NCBI GenBank assembly: GCA_016649475.1 | Contig: JAENXP010000170.1 | Span: 1 to 6,029, forward strand | Direction of reading: 5' to 3' | Length of the DNA: 6,029 bases | Source of the DNA: Burkholderiales bacterium | GTDB lineage: Bacteria > Pseudomonadota > Gammaproteobacteria > Burkholderiales > SG8-39 | Shown: positions 1 to 6,029 of the stretch, piece by piece | Layout: each line of letters opens with the position of its first letter | How positions within the stretch are numbered: the stretch's first letter is position 1 | Position numbers and translations under genes: made by a program | Notes under the pieces: generated by a model | Told to the model about the DNA's origin: nothing | The model's input: the letters and a program-made list of their open reading frames with translations, nothing else | The model's database searches: none

Positions 1-741
1 GTTCAGGTAGCGAAATTGCCGCGTATAGGCGTCCGCCTGCTTGAAACTGAGCAGCCGGACCCCCGGCGTGCGCAGGAGCGTCACCACCGTCGGCAACGCC
101 GCTGAATCGCCCATGAGAAACGCGGCATCGGCCTTGCCGTCCACCAGGGCCTGCGCCGCCTCGTCGCCGGCGAGGTCGAGCAGGGTGGTGACGCCGCCGG
201 GCTCGATGCCGTTGGCCTTGAGCAGGGTCAATGCAAGCTCCCTGGTCCCGCTGCCCTCGGGGCCGATCGCAAGCCGCTTGCCGCCCAGGTCGGACAACCA
301 GTCGAGCGCCTGCGGTGCGCGATAGAAGAGCAGGAGCGGCTGATGAAATACGCTCCCGAGCGATACCAGCTTGTCCACCTGCACGCCTGCGGCCACGCCG
401 CCCTGGACGAATCCGACATCGACGCGGAACGCAGGATCGGCGAGCCTCCGCAGATTTTCCAGAGACCCGCCAGACGACAGTATCTGCAGTTTCACGCCGC
501 TGCGCGCAAGTATGTCGCGGTACTTCGCTGCCGTGATGCGGAACAGGCTATCGTGCGGACCGGCGGTGATGGTGATGTGACTGGGCGGCGCGGGTTCGAG
601 AAACCACAGCGCAGCCCAGATCGCCGCGAGGGAAAGCAGCAGGACTGGAACGAGCAACGCAGCCAGGTCACGCATCGAAACTCCCGCGTACCTGTCCCGC
701 CATCGGGGTAGCAGGGACTTGTCGGCTCCCTCGGAATTCAT
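1..741 (-). CDS. TAXI-family TRAP-type solute-binding protein, membrane-anchored, 3' end cut by window edge
   Basis: The 247 visible residues start at ATG 739-741 and stay open to nt 1, so the C-terminus is missing. A basic N-terminus (residues 1-24) leads to one hydrophobic segment at about 27-47, then EPAPP and a periplasmic domain that opens with ITITAGPHDSLF. Family signatures are GGSLENLRRL (91-100), VGFVQGG (109-115) and RLAIGPEGSGTRELA (166-180), all typical of TAXI proteins. Members of the family bind small solutes in the periplasm and normally hand them to a TRAP permease; the ligand here cannot be told. No AXA-type signal-peptidase site follows the hydrophobic segment, so I infer an uncleaved anchor. 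An alternative start is ATG 673-675 (residue 23), preceded by GGGAG five bases away. I prefer the first ATG because related proteins, as I recall them, carry a similar basic WRDR-like stretch before the membrane segment, but this is not settled. It lies 81 nt downstream of the MscS gene. Family call firm; start and substrate uncertain. Confidence 0.88.
   Translation of the reverse strand, partial: MNSEGADKSLLPRWRDRYAGVSMRDLAALLVPVLLLSLAAIWAALWFLEPAPPSHITITAGPHDSLFRITAAKYRDILARSGVKLQILSSGGSLENLRRLADPAFRVDVGFVQGGVAAGVQVDKLVSLGSVFHQPLLLFYRAPQALDWLSDLGGKRLAIGPEGSGTRELALTLLKANGIEPGGVTTLLDLAGDEAAQALVDGKADAAFLMGDSAALPTVVTLLRTPGVRLLSFKQADAYTRQFRYLN
681..685 (-). promoter_or_regulatory. Possible ribosome binding site for an alternative internal start of the TAXI gene
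   Basis: On the minus strand GGGAG lies five bases before the ATG at 673-675. The upstream ATG at 739-741 has only GGGA six bases before it (748-751). The two starts are about equally supported by Shine-Dalgarno matching. The shorter product would begin MRDLAALL, directly at the membrane segment, and would lose the 22-residue basic tail. Confidence 0.35.
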
Positions 742-776
742 GGAATGTCCCGGCTTGCGCGGCTCATCAGTTGTTT

Positions 777-809
777 CGCATTGCGGCCCGGATCGTGCCC
801 GGGAATGCG
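777..809 (-). other. Bulged inverted repeat between the MscS and TAXI genes
   Basis: An outer 6-bp stem (777-782 with 804-809, CGCATT/AATGCG) encloses a 5-bp GC stem (787-791 with 799-803, CCCGG/CCGGG) with a 7-base loop. A 4-base bulge sits on one side. On the minus strand it is followed by AAACAACTGA, not a T-run, so it is not a standard intrinsic terminator. It could be an mRNA-stabilising or processing structure, or chance in GC-rich DNA. The 81-nt gap (742-822) contains nothing else I can name. Confidence 0.4.
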
Positions 810-822
810 GGCGCACCTGAAC

Positions 823-2535
823 TCATGATTTAGCGCTGCCTGCTTCGCCCGATTGCCCGGCATCGGCAGGTGGGTGCGCCGGCGTGGTAAACCAGTTTTC
901 CCTGGACACCAGCACCGCCTGATCGGGCTGCGCCATGAAATGCGGCGACATGATCTGCACGCCGTGCTCGTTGAATTCGTCGAGGATATTCTGGTGCAGC
1001 ACGGAATACTGCTGCCGCATGGTGTGGGCGTCGTGAGAATACGCGTTGAGTTCGTAATTCACGTAAAAATCCTCCAGCGCTTTCTTCAGGACGATGGGTT
1101 TCGGGTTCTTCAGCAGTCCGGGTGTGCGCTCGGCCGCGGCCAGCAGCATCGCCTCGACCTGCCGCCACGGCGTGTCGTAGCCTATGGTCACCGACGTGTG
1201 CAGCATGACCCCGCCGGCCCTGGCCGCCGAGCTGAAATTGACAATCTTAGATCCTATGATCGTCGCATTGGGAATCACGACCTCCTCGCTGTGCACCGTG
1301 CGCATAATCGTGACCTGCTGCCTGATTCGCACGATGTCGCCGATGTGTTCGCCTATCATCACGCGGTCGCCCACGCGAAATGCCTTCTGGAAGATCAGCG
1401 TATACCCTGCGAGTATGCTGCCGAGCATGGATGACGATCCGATCGAAAACAGCACACCGACAAAAACGGATACGCCCTTGAACGCCTCGGAACTCGATCC
1501 GGGAATGTACGGGTATGCGACCACCACCGCGAAGGCGATCAGGCCGAAGCGCGCGATCTGGTAAGTCGGCGCTGCCCATTCGCGCTCGAAACCCGAAATA
1601 CTGATGGTTCCGCTGCCTACCCCCGCCAGAAAGAGTTTTAGCCACAAAAGCAGATAGCGCACGATGAGGAACAGGACGGCGATGAATGCCAAGCCGGGGA
1701 TGGACTCCGCTATCGCCTGTCCCATGATGTGCAGCGGATCGAGCACCAGGTTTAGCAGCCAGCGCGAAGCGTGCCGGGTCCAGGGAAAGCGAGAGAGTGC
1801 AAAATCCACATAGGCATAGGCGGCGATCACCAGCGCCAGCCACCAGACGCCGCGTATGCCCCGCTCGACGACTGCCCAGAACTGGTCCGCTCCAACCAAC
1901 CCCGAGGACTTGGACTGCACGCCCTCCAGCTTGGGCTGGAGGCGTACTTTAAGGATAGCGATCAAGCGCAACAGCAACAAGCGCAGCCCCCAAAGGAGCA
2001 AAACCAGTATCGCCGTCATCGCGGCGGTGTAGAGCGCGTGCTGCATCAGATAAGGCGCACTGCGCTCCTCGCGGTACGCACGCACGGCCTTCTTGATCTG
2101 CTTTACGAAAATTTGCGCAAGTAACTTGCGTTCCAGGCGTTCGATCCCGGCGTCGGCGTCTACGACCGTGACCACAAGCTTTTCGCCCGCGTAAATCGAG
2201 GTCCCGCTGTCTTCCTCGCGCAAGCGCAGCTGGTCTGGCGAATACCCGGGATCAGCTGCCAGTTCGCCGATTCGTTGCGCGACTTCACTGGCGCGTTGTT
2301 CGGCCGGGAAGAGGGAAACGCCCGCGACCTGAAACAGCACTCTGCCATCGACGCTCACCGGCGCGACCTGGGTCCCGCCTGTTGCGTTGGGCGAAGCCTG
2401 CCTTTCGGCGGGCACGGCCTGCGCGAACGCCGTTCCCGCGGCGCCGAAAAGCAGCGCGGTCATCCACGCCACGAGCAGCCGGTACGGCACTCGCTGCAGG
2501 GTCGAAACTTGAAACCAGCGCAACAATTTACCCAT
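823..2535 (-). CDS. MscS-family mechanosensitive ion channel with signal peptide and periplasmic N-terminal domain
   Basis: This complete 570-residue protein is predicted to be an inner-membrane channel that opens under membrane tension and releases solutes on hypo-osmotic shock. Residues 1-40 look like a signal peptide (basic start, hydrophobic 19-33, probable cut after AFAQA). Residues about 41-160 form a soluble, presumably periplasmic domain containing VDGRVLFQVAGVSLFPAEQR. Hydrophobic segments lie near 168-195, 229-247, 279-304, 327-345 and 354-383. The last is the pore helix, rich in small residues (SIGSSSMLGSILAGYTLIF). It runs into the MscS beta domain, with FRVGDRVMIGEHIGDIVRI (386-404), TIMRTVHSEEVVIPN (409-423) and KIVNFS (430-435). 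An alpha/beta C-terminal domain (about 445-535) follows, then a small-residue-rich tail. At 570 residues it is much longer than E. coli MscS (286) and has more membrane segments, as in larger MscS-like proteins. The start is ATG 2533-2535, with AAAGG nine bases upstream. Family firm; physiological role and subtype inferred. Confidence 0.95.
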   Translation of the reverse strand: MGKLLRWFQVSTLQRVPYRLLVAWMTALLFGAAGTAFAQAVPAERQASPNATGGTQVAPVSVDGRVLFQVAGVSLFPAEQRASEVAQRIGELAADPGYSPDQLRLREEDSGTSIYAGEKLVVTVVDADAGIERLERKLLAQIFVKQIKKAVRAYREERSAPYLMQHALYTAAMTAILVLLLWGLRLLLLRLIAILKVRLQPKLEGVQSKSSGLVGADQFWAVVERGIRGVWWLALVIAAYAYVDFALSRFPWTRHASRWLLNLVLDPLHIMGQAIAESIPGLAFIAVLFLIVRYLLLWLKLFLAGVGSGTISISGFEREWAAPTYQIARFGLIAFAVVVAYPYIPGSSSEAFKGVSVFVGVLFSIGSSSMLGSILAGYTLIFQKAFRVGDRVMIGEHIGDIVRIRQQVTIMRTVHSEEVVIPNATIIGSKIVNFSSAARAGGVMLHTSVTIGYDTPWRQVEAMLLAAAERTPGLLKNPKPIVLKKALEDFYVNYELNAYSHDAHTMRQQYSVLHQNILDEFNEHGVQIMSPHFMAQPDQAVLVSRENWFTTPAHPPADAGQSGEAGSAKS

Positions 2536-2544
2536 GACATTCAG

Positions 2545-2549
2545 CCTTT
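2545..2549 (-). promoter_or_regulatory. Ribosome binding site of the MscS gene
   Basis: AAAGG on the minus strand lies nine bases before the ATG at 2533-2535. It supports that start, which also gives a complete signal peptide. Having its own site suggests the channel is translated independently of the upstream AsmA gene. Confidence 0.6.
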
Positions 2550-2580
2550 GCGGAGTTCACTGCGTAACGTTATCTCTTTT

Positions 2581-2622
2581 CGGGCACCGCTGCCCGGCGC
2601 CGGAAGCTTAACCCAGGCGCCG
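2581..2622 (-). other. Two adjacent perfect inverted repeats in the AsmA-MscS gap
   Basis: The first repeat pairs 2581-2586 with 2591-2596 (CGGGCA/TGCCCG, 6 bp, loop of 4). The second pairs 2595-2601 with 2616-2622 (CGGCGCC/GGCGCCG, 7 bp, loop of 14). They share two bases (2595-2596), so both cannot form completely at once. In the direction of the genes the structure is followed by AAAAGAG, not a T-run, so it is not a canonical intrinsic terminator. It might protect or process the transcript, act as a weak attenuator, or be chance. The 118-nt gap (2536-2653) also holds the 8-bp palindrome TAACGTTA at 2565-2572. I see no convincing -35/-10 promoter pair. Confidence 0.5.
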
Positions 2623-2653
2623 AAATCAAGGTCGCCGATTGCGGACACAAATT

Positions 2654-5600
2654 TTACTTCGCGAGGCGCTCATAGGCGGCAATGCAGTCCGGGCGGCCGT
2701 CCTCTGCGAGCTGCCCGGAAGTGGCGGCATCGAACAAGTAGGCATAGGCGAACAAGTAGGTCCGCGCGGCGGTCACTGCGAGGGTGCCGGTAAGGAGCGC
2801 CACTTCGGGCTTCGCAAGCGTACCGCTGATCACCAGCGGCAAGCTCGTGGCGAACAGTTCGGCGCGCTTGGATTTCGGCACGATCTGGCCTCGCAGGGTT
2901 CCGTTCGCGAAATCGACTTCGAGTTCGCCCGCGGCGCGCACGCGCGTGCTGTCGAGCATCAGTGCCGCGCTTTTCGCGCGCCCCCCCGCAAGGCCGAAAG
3001 TCGCCACGGCGCAGTTCAGCTTCGAGCCTTGCCCCCCATCCAGGTTGGTGCCGAGATTGCGCAGCAAGCCACCGCCCAGTTTATCCAGCCACGCCGACGG
3101 CTGGCCGCTCGGGAAAATGACCAGGCCCGCTTCGCCCTCCAGGGTCGGCGCCATCACGGCAAGCGCGCCGCGGCCGGAAAGCTTCAATCTCAGACTCAGC
3201 TCACCTTCGGCCGTGTGCTTGGGGTCGATATCCTTCAGCAGCTCCCCATAGCGAAACCGATTTATCGTGGCCGCAAACCGGTAGGCGGTGTTTTCGCTTG
3301 CCATGTTTGCTTCGAAATCGAAATCGAGTGAGCCGCCGCCGGGCCCGTCGATTCTAAACGGCGCCACGCGCAGGTGTCCAGAATCCAGCTTTGCGACGAC
3401 GTCCGCACGCCCCACGTCCTTTCCCCCTGCAGTGATGCGCGCCAGCGCAAGGTGCATGCGCGCGTCGAATTTGCGCAGGCTCCTGTGCGCTTCGTCCAGC
3501 AGCGCCTGCGCATGCTGCATGTCTTTCGCTGACGCTTGCTTGCGCGGCGGGCGTTTGGCGTCCTTGTTGCGCTCAGGCGGCTGCGCCAGGGCTTTGGCGC
3601 CCAGGTCCTCCAGTCGCAGCAGCGGGCTGGTCAAGTCGATATCGAACGCCGGCCGGTCGCCGACGCGCCGGCTTGCCACGCGGCCCGCAATGCTGCTTTC
3701 GCCCAGCGTGAACTTGATGTCCGCGGCCTCACCCTCGGCCGATTTACGCCGGACCGCCTCCAGCACGAATGGGCCGACAGAAGGCAGATCAGCGTTCAAC
3801 AATGCGTTCAGGGCATCCAGGCGCTCGGCGCCGATACGCAGCTCCAGCGCGACTTCTCGCATAGCCCCATTCGCAGGAATTTCGCCCTTCGCTGCGAGGT
3901 CCAGACCCGCGACGCGGCCGGATATGGTGAACGGGCGTGGCGCGTTGGCGGCTGGAAGCCAGCTTGCCAGAGGCCCGCTGTCTGCCTCGATGGAAAGCGG
4001 CTGATCCGCGTATGTGCCGGACATTTTCAGCCTGGTCGGTTTGTCCGGGGAAGCCGACAGGGCGGCATCGGACAGTGTCACCCCGAGCCGAGGACCCTTG
4101 CCGCGCCGATCGTTTGCCGCGTAGGCGTCGCGCAGTTCCAGCTGCAGCTCGGCATTCGCGGCCAGCTCGCGCAGCCGGTTGCCCGTCGCCTCCGCGCCAA
4201 GCTTGACGCTGCCGACCTTGATGCGCACGCCACCCTCACCTGCGTCCTTGTCGGCAATGAATCGATCCAGTCCGCCCGCCTCGATCGTGGCGGAAACCTG
4301 CGCGGTGTCCTGGCGCAGGTCGGCGGCGAAATTGCCCCGGATCGCCGCGCCGTCCACCTCCAGCGCAAAGGGCATGTGCTCGAGCCGGCCACCGCGCGTT
4401 TTTGCATTGACTTCGACTTTGGTGATTTCGCCCTTGGGGGTCGCGACACGCGCCGCGTTAATGGCGATATCTGCGTCGGGAAACGCAAGCCCGCTCGGCA
4501 ACCACTGCCGTTCCCACGGGTCGCCGCCGCCTGCATCTGACGCGAACGCGGCAAGGTCGAGCAAGTCGAAGTTGGCTTGCGCAGCCAGCGGGTGCGCCGC
4601 GAACGGCAGGCTGCCACTTATTTTCGCCGCCCCTTGCGTTTTGCCCAGGCGCAGCGAGGCGAGATCTGCGCGCCACGCAGCTTGTTCCAGTTCGATGCGG
4701 CCGCGCACATCCAGCGGCAGTTTCGCGATGGCGCCCGGCACCAGGGATCCCAAAGCGTCCGACGCCGCCGTGACATCGAGTTGCGCCACCGGTTTGCCTT
4801 CGCGCAGCGCCAGCCTGCCTGTGGTCTCCAGGCGCAGCGGGCCGTAGGCACCCGATGCATTCAACTGCCAGGGTTCGCCCCGGAACAGGCGCTGCGCATC
4901 CGCGCCTTCGACGCGTGCGTCGAAGCGCTCGCCCATGACGGCGCCCGACGCCGTCACACTCAGCGTGTCGCGGGCCTGCCATTCGGCGCGGATCGAATCC
5001 AGGGTGATAGCGAGCGCTTTGCCGCTCTCGCGCGGCAAGGAAAGCGCCCCCTTGCGCGCCTCGATGCTTGCTCGCACGCCCTGGTCCAGATCCACCCCGA
5101 GCCGGCCGCGCGCAGACAGCTTCGCATCGATGCGGCTGGCCGTGGCGGAGACGCCCTTCTTCTGCCGCAGGGCGATCGCGCCGGTCGCTGCGGTCGCGGC
5201 GAAAGACAATACCTCGCTGCGCACGTCGGCATCGAATGTTCCCTTGATCGGCGTGCGGTCCCAGCGCGTACCGAATTCTGCTCGCCCATGGCCCGCGTTC
5301 CAGTTTCCGTCGATCCGCGCCGCATCGAACACGGCGCGCCCGGTGGCGAGCTGGTCGGCTTCGACCGTCAGGCTGCCGGTGCTCGCGCGCACGCCGGCGA
5401 TGATCTGCCGCTGCAGCCGTCCCGGATGCAGGCGCGCGACGTCGATGGAATCCGCCAGCCAGCGCTGCAGCAGCGCGGTATCCAGCTTGTCGGTGCGCGC
5501 ACGCGTCGCGAGTCGGGGTAGCGCCTGCGACCAGTCGTACGCAATTTCGCCGCTGACCGTGCCCGGGGCAAGCCGCGCTTCGTCGAGACGCAATGTCAGC

Positions 5601-6029
5601 CGGTTCGCATCCGCGAGTACATGCGCGCGGACCGAGAGGGGGCCGAAATCCTTGAACGGCGCGCCCAGCGGGCGTATTTGCGCCACGAATTGCGGCGAAT
5701 CGAAAACGACATCGGCTTCCGCCGAGAATGGCGACAACAGCAATGTTCCTTCCGCGCTCAGTTTGCCTCCGGCTGAGCCGGCCGCAAGTTTGAACGTCAC
5801 GGGCGCAGAGGTATCGGCCAGCCACTGCAGGGTCGGCCCGCTCAGTTCCAGCTGCAATGCTTCACCCGCAATCGTGCCAGTCGCGCTGACACGCAAGGTT
5901 TCGTCCCCGGAAGCACTCACGCCGAGCGAACCGAATTGAATGATACCGGGCAAGGCGGCGCAGTCGGGTCCGGCGCCCAGGGCCGCAACCTCGATGTGCG
6001 CCGCGTCGATACCCGCAAATCGCCATGCA
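2654..6029 (-). CDS. Large AsmA-family envelope protein, 5' end cut by window edge
   Basis: The frame is open from the right edge (first full codon 6026-6028) to the TAA at 2654-2656, giving 1124 residues without a start. A TTG at 5951-5953 is in frame, but AsmA-like sequence continues before it (WRFAGIDAAHIEVAALGAG), so it is not the true start. The body is a long series of alternating-polarity beta segments, as in the extended beta-groove of AsmA, TamB and YhdP. These proteins are anchored in the inner membrane, span the periplasm and are implicated in moving phospholipid to the outer membrane. A basic, low-complexity linker (ERNKDAKRPPRKQASAKDM, near nt 3517-3575) separates the body from an AsmA-type C-terminal domain. 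That domain starts near nt 3457 (MHLALARITAGG) and includes KLNCAVATFGLAGG (near nt 2985-3027), LMLDSTRVRAAGELEVDF, SGTLAKPEV and a final DC motif (GRPDCIAAYERLAK). E. coli AsmA has 617 residues, so this one is in the size class of YhdP and TamB. The missing N-terminus should hold a membrane anchor. Family firm; exact subfamily and cargo not determined. Confidence 0.9.
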   Translation of the reverse strand, partial: AWRFAGIDAAHIEVAALGAGPDCAALPGIIQFGSLGVSASGDETLRVSATGTIAGEALQLELSGPTLQWLADTSAPVTFKLAAGSAGGKLSAEGTLLLSPFSAEADVVFDSPQFVAQIRPLGAPFKDFGPLSVRAHVLADANRLTLRLDEARLAPGTVSGEIAYDWSQALPRLATRARTDKLDTALLQRWLADSIDVARLHPGRLQRQIIAGVRASTGSLTVEADQLATGRAVFDAARIDGNWNAGHGRAEFGTRWDRTPIKGTFDADVRSEVLSFAATAATGAIALRQKKGVSATASRIDAKLSARGRLGVDLDQGVRASIEARKGALSLPRESGKALAITLDSIRAEWQARDTLSVTASGAVMGERFDARVEGADAQRLFRGEPWQLNASGAYGPLRLETTGRLALREGKPVAQLDVTAASDALGSLVPGAIAKLPLDVRGRIELEQAAWRADLASLRLGKTQGAAKISGSLPFAAHPLAAQANFDLLDLAAFASDAGGGDPWERQWLPSGLAFPDADIAINAARVATPKGEITKVEVNAKTRGGRLEHMPFALEVDGAAIRGNFAADLRQDTAQVSATIEAGGLDRFIADKDAGEGGVRIKVGSVKLGAEATGNRLRELAANAELQLELRDAYAANDRRGKGPRLGVTLSDAALSASPDKPTRLKMSGTYADQPLSIEADSGPLASWLPAANAPRPFTISGRVAGLDLAAKGEIPANGAMREVALELRIGAERLDALNALLNADLPSVGPFVLEAVRRKSAEGEAADIKFTLGESSIAGRVASRRVGDRPAFDIDLTSPLLRLEDLGAKALAQPPERNKDAKRPPRKQASAKDMQHAQALLDEAHRSLRKFDARMHLALARITAGGKDVGRADVVAKLDSGHLRVAPFRIDGPGGGSLDFDFEANMASENTAYRFAATINRFRYGELLKDIDPKHTAEGELSLRLKLSGRGALAVMAPTLEGEAGLVIFPSGQPSAWLDKLGGGLLRNLGTNLDGGQGSKLNCAVATFGLAGGRAKSAALMLDSTRVRAAGELEVDFANGTLRGQIVPKSKRAELFATSLPLVISGTLAKPEVALLTGTLAVTAARTYLFAYAYLFDAATSGQLAEDGRPDCIAAYERLAK
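2731..2760 (-). repeat. 12-bp direct repeat with 18-bp period inside the AsmA C-terminus
   Basis: The 12 bases CGAACAAGTAGG (plus strand) occur at 2731-2742 and again at 2749-2760. Read on the minus strand they encode a doubled YLF in YLFAYAYLFDAA, within the hydrophobic stretch just before the terminal DC motif. The 18-bp period is six codons, so a small in-frame duplication is possible; the copies are not identical over the full 18 bp. Confidence 0.6.

Noticed and set aside
41..711. Several plus-strand open frames in the first 700 bases
   Set aside because: They lie opposite the TAXI coding frame, which has clear family motifs and stays open from 741 to the left edge.
2565..2572. TAACGTTA palindrome as an operator
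   Set aside because: Eight bases with no second copy in the gap and no known regulator match; chance is likely.
2581..2596. Hairpin considered as a rho-independent terminator of the AsmA gene
   Set aside because: The stem is only 6 bp and is followed by AAAAGAG in the direction of transcription. The T-rich side lies upstream.
2981..2987. Run of seven C inside the AsmA gene, a possible frameshift or phase-variable tract
   Set aside because: AsmA-type motifs are in the same frame on both sides (CAVATFGLAGG before, LMLDSTRVRAAGE after), so there is no frameshift. Seven bases is short for phase variation.
3536..4540. Long plus-strand open frame (334 codons) opposite the AsmA gene
   Set aside because: It is antisense to a clear AsmA-family coding frame. 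Its translation is rich in Arg, Ala and Gln without domain structure, as expected for a shadow frame in GC-rich DNA.
4458..5825. 455-codon minus-strand open frame in another frame within the AsmA gene
   Set aside because: The main AsmA frame is continuous through this stretch with coherent beta-rich sequence; this frame is Arg/Gly-rich and featureless.
4935..5939. Second 334-codon plus-strand open frame opposite the AsmA gene
   Set aside because: The Ser/Ala/Arg-rich composition has no recognisable motif, and it mirrors the codon pattern of the real minus-strand gene.

Overview
The window is GC-rich, Gram-negative-type bacterial chromosome carrying three consecutive genes, all on the minus strand and all encoding cell-envelope proteins. 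Two of them run off the window edges. Codon use is uniformly GC-rich. There is no sign of mobile DNA, RNA genes or CRISPR. The protein types (an AsmA-family giant, a MscS channel with a signal peptide and periplasmic head, and a membrane-anchored TAXI binding protein) best fit a betaproteobacterium or close relative. That placement is inference from remembered family features, not a database result.

In order of transcription (right to left): (1) nt 6029-2654 is the C-terminal 1124 residues of a large AsmA-family protein whose true start lies beyond the right edge. (2) A 118-nt gap follows, holding two adjacent perfect inverted repeats and the ribosome binding site of the next gene. (3) nt 2535-823 is a complete 570-residue MscS-type mechanosensitive channel. 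(4) An 81-nt gap holds a bulged inverted repeat. (5) nt 741-1 is the N-terminal 247 residues of a TAXI-family (TRAP-type) solute-binding protein, cut by the left edge.

The shared strand and short gaps without a U-tailed terminator allow transcription as one unit, but no experiment or clear promoter shows it. The products would all act at the inner membrane or in the periplasm: AsmA-like proteins in lipid traffic and outer-membrane homeostasis, MscS in release of osmotic pressure, and TAXI proteins in periplasmic ligand binding. A functional link between them is speculative.

I found no convincing previously undescribed system. The points most worth checking are the TAXI protein with no TRAP permease in view, the intergenic hairpins, and the conservation of the three-gene order.
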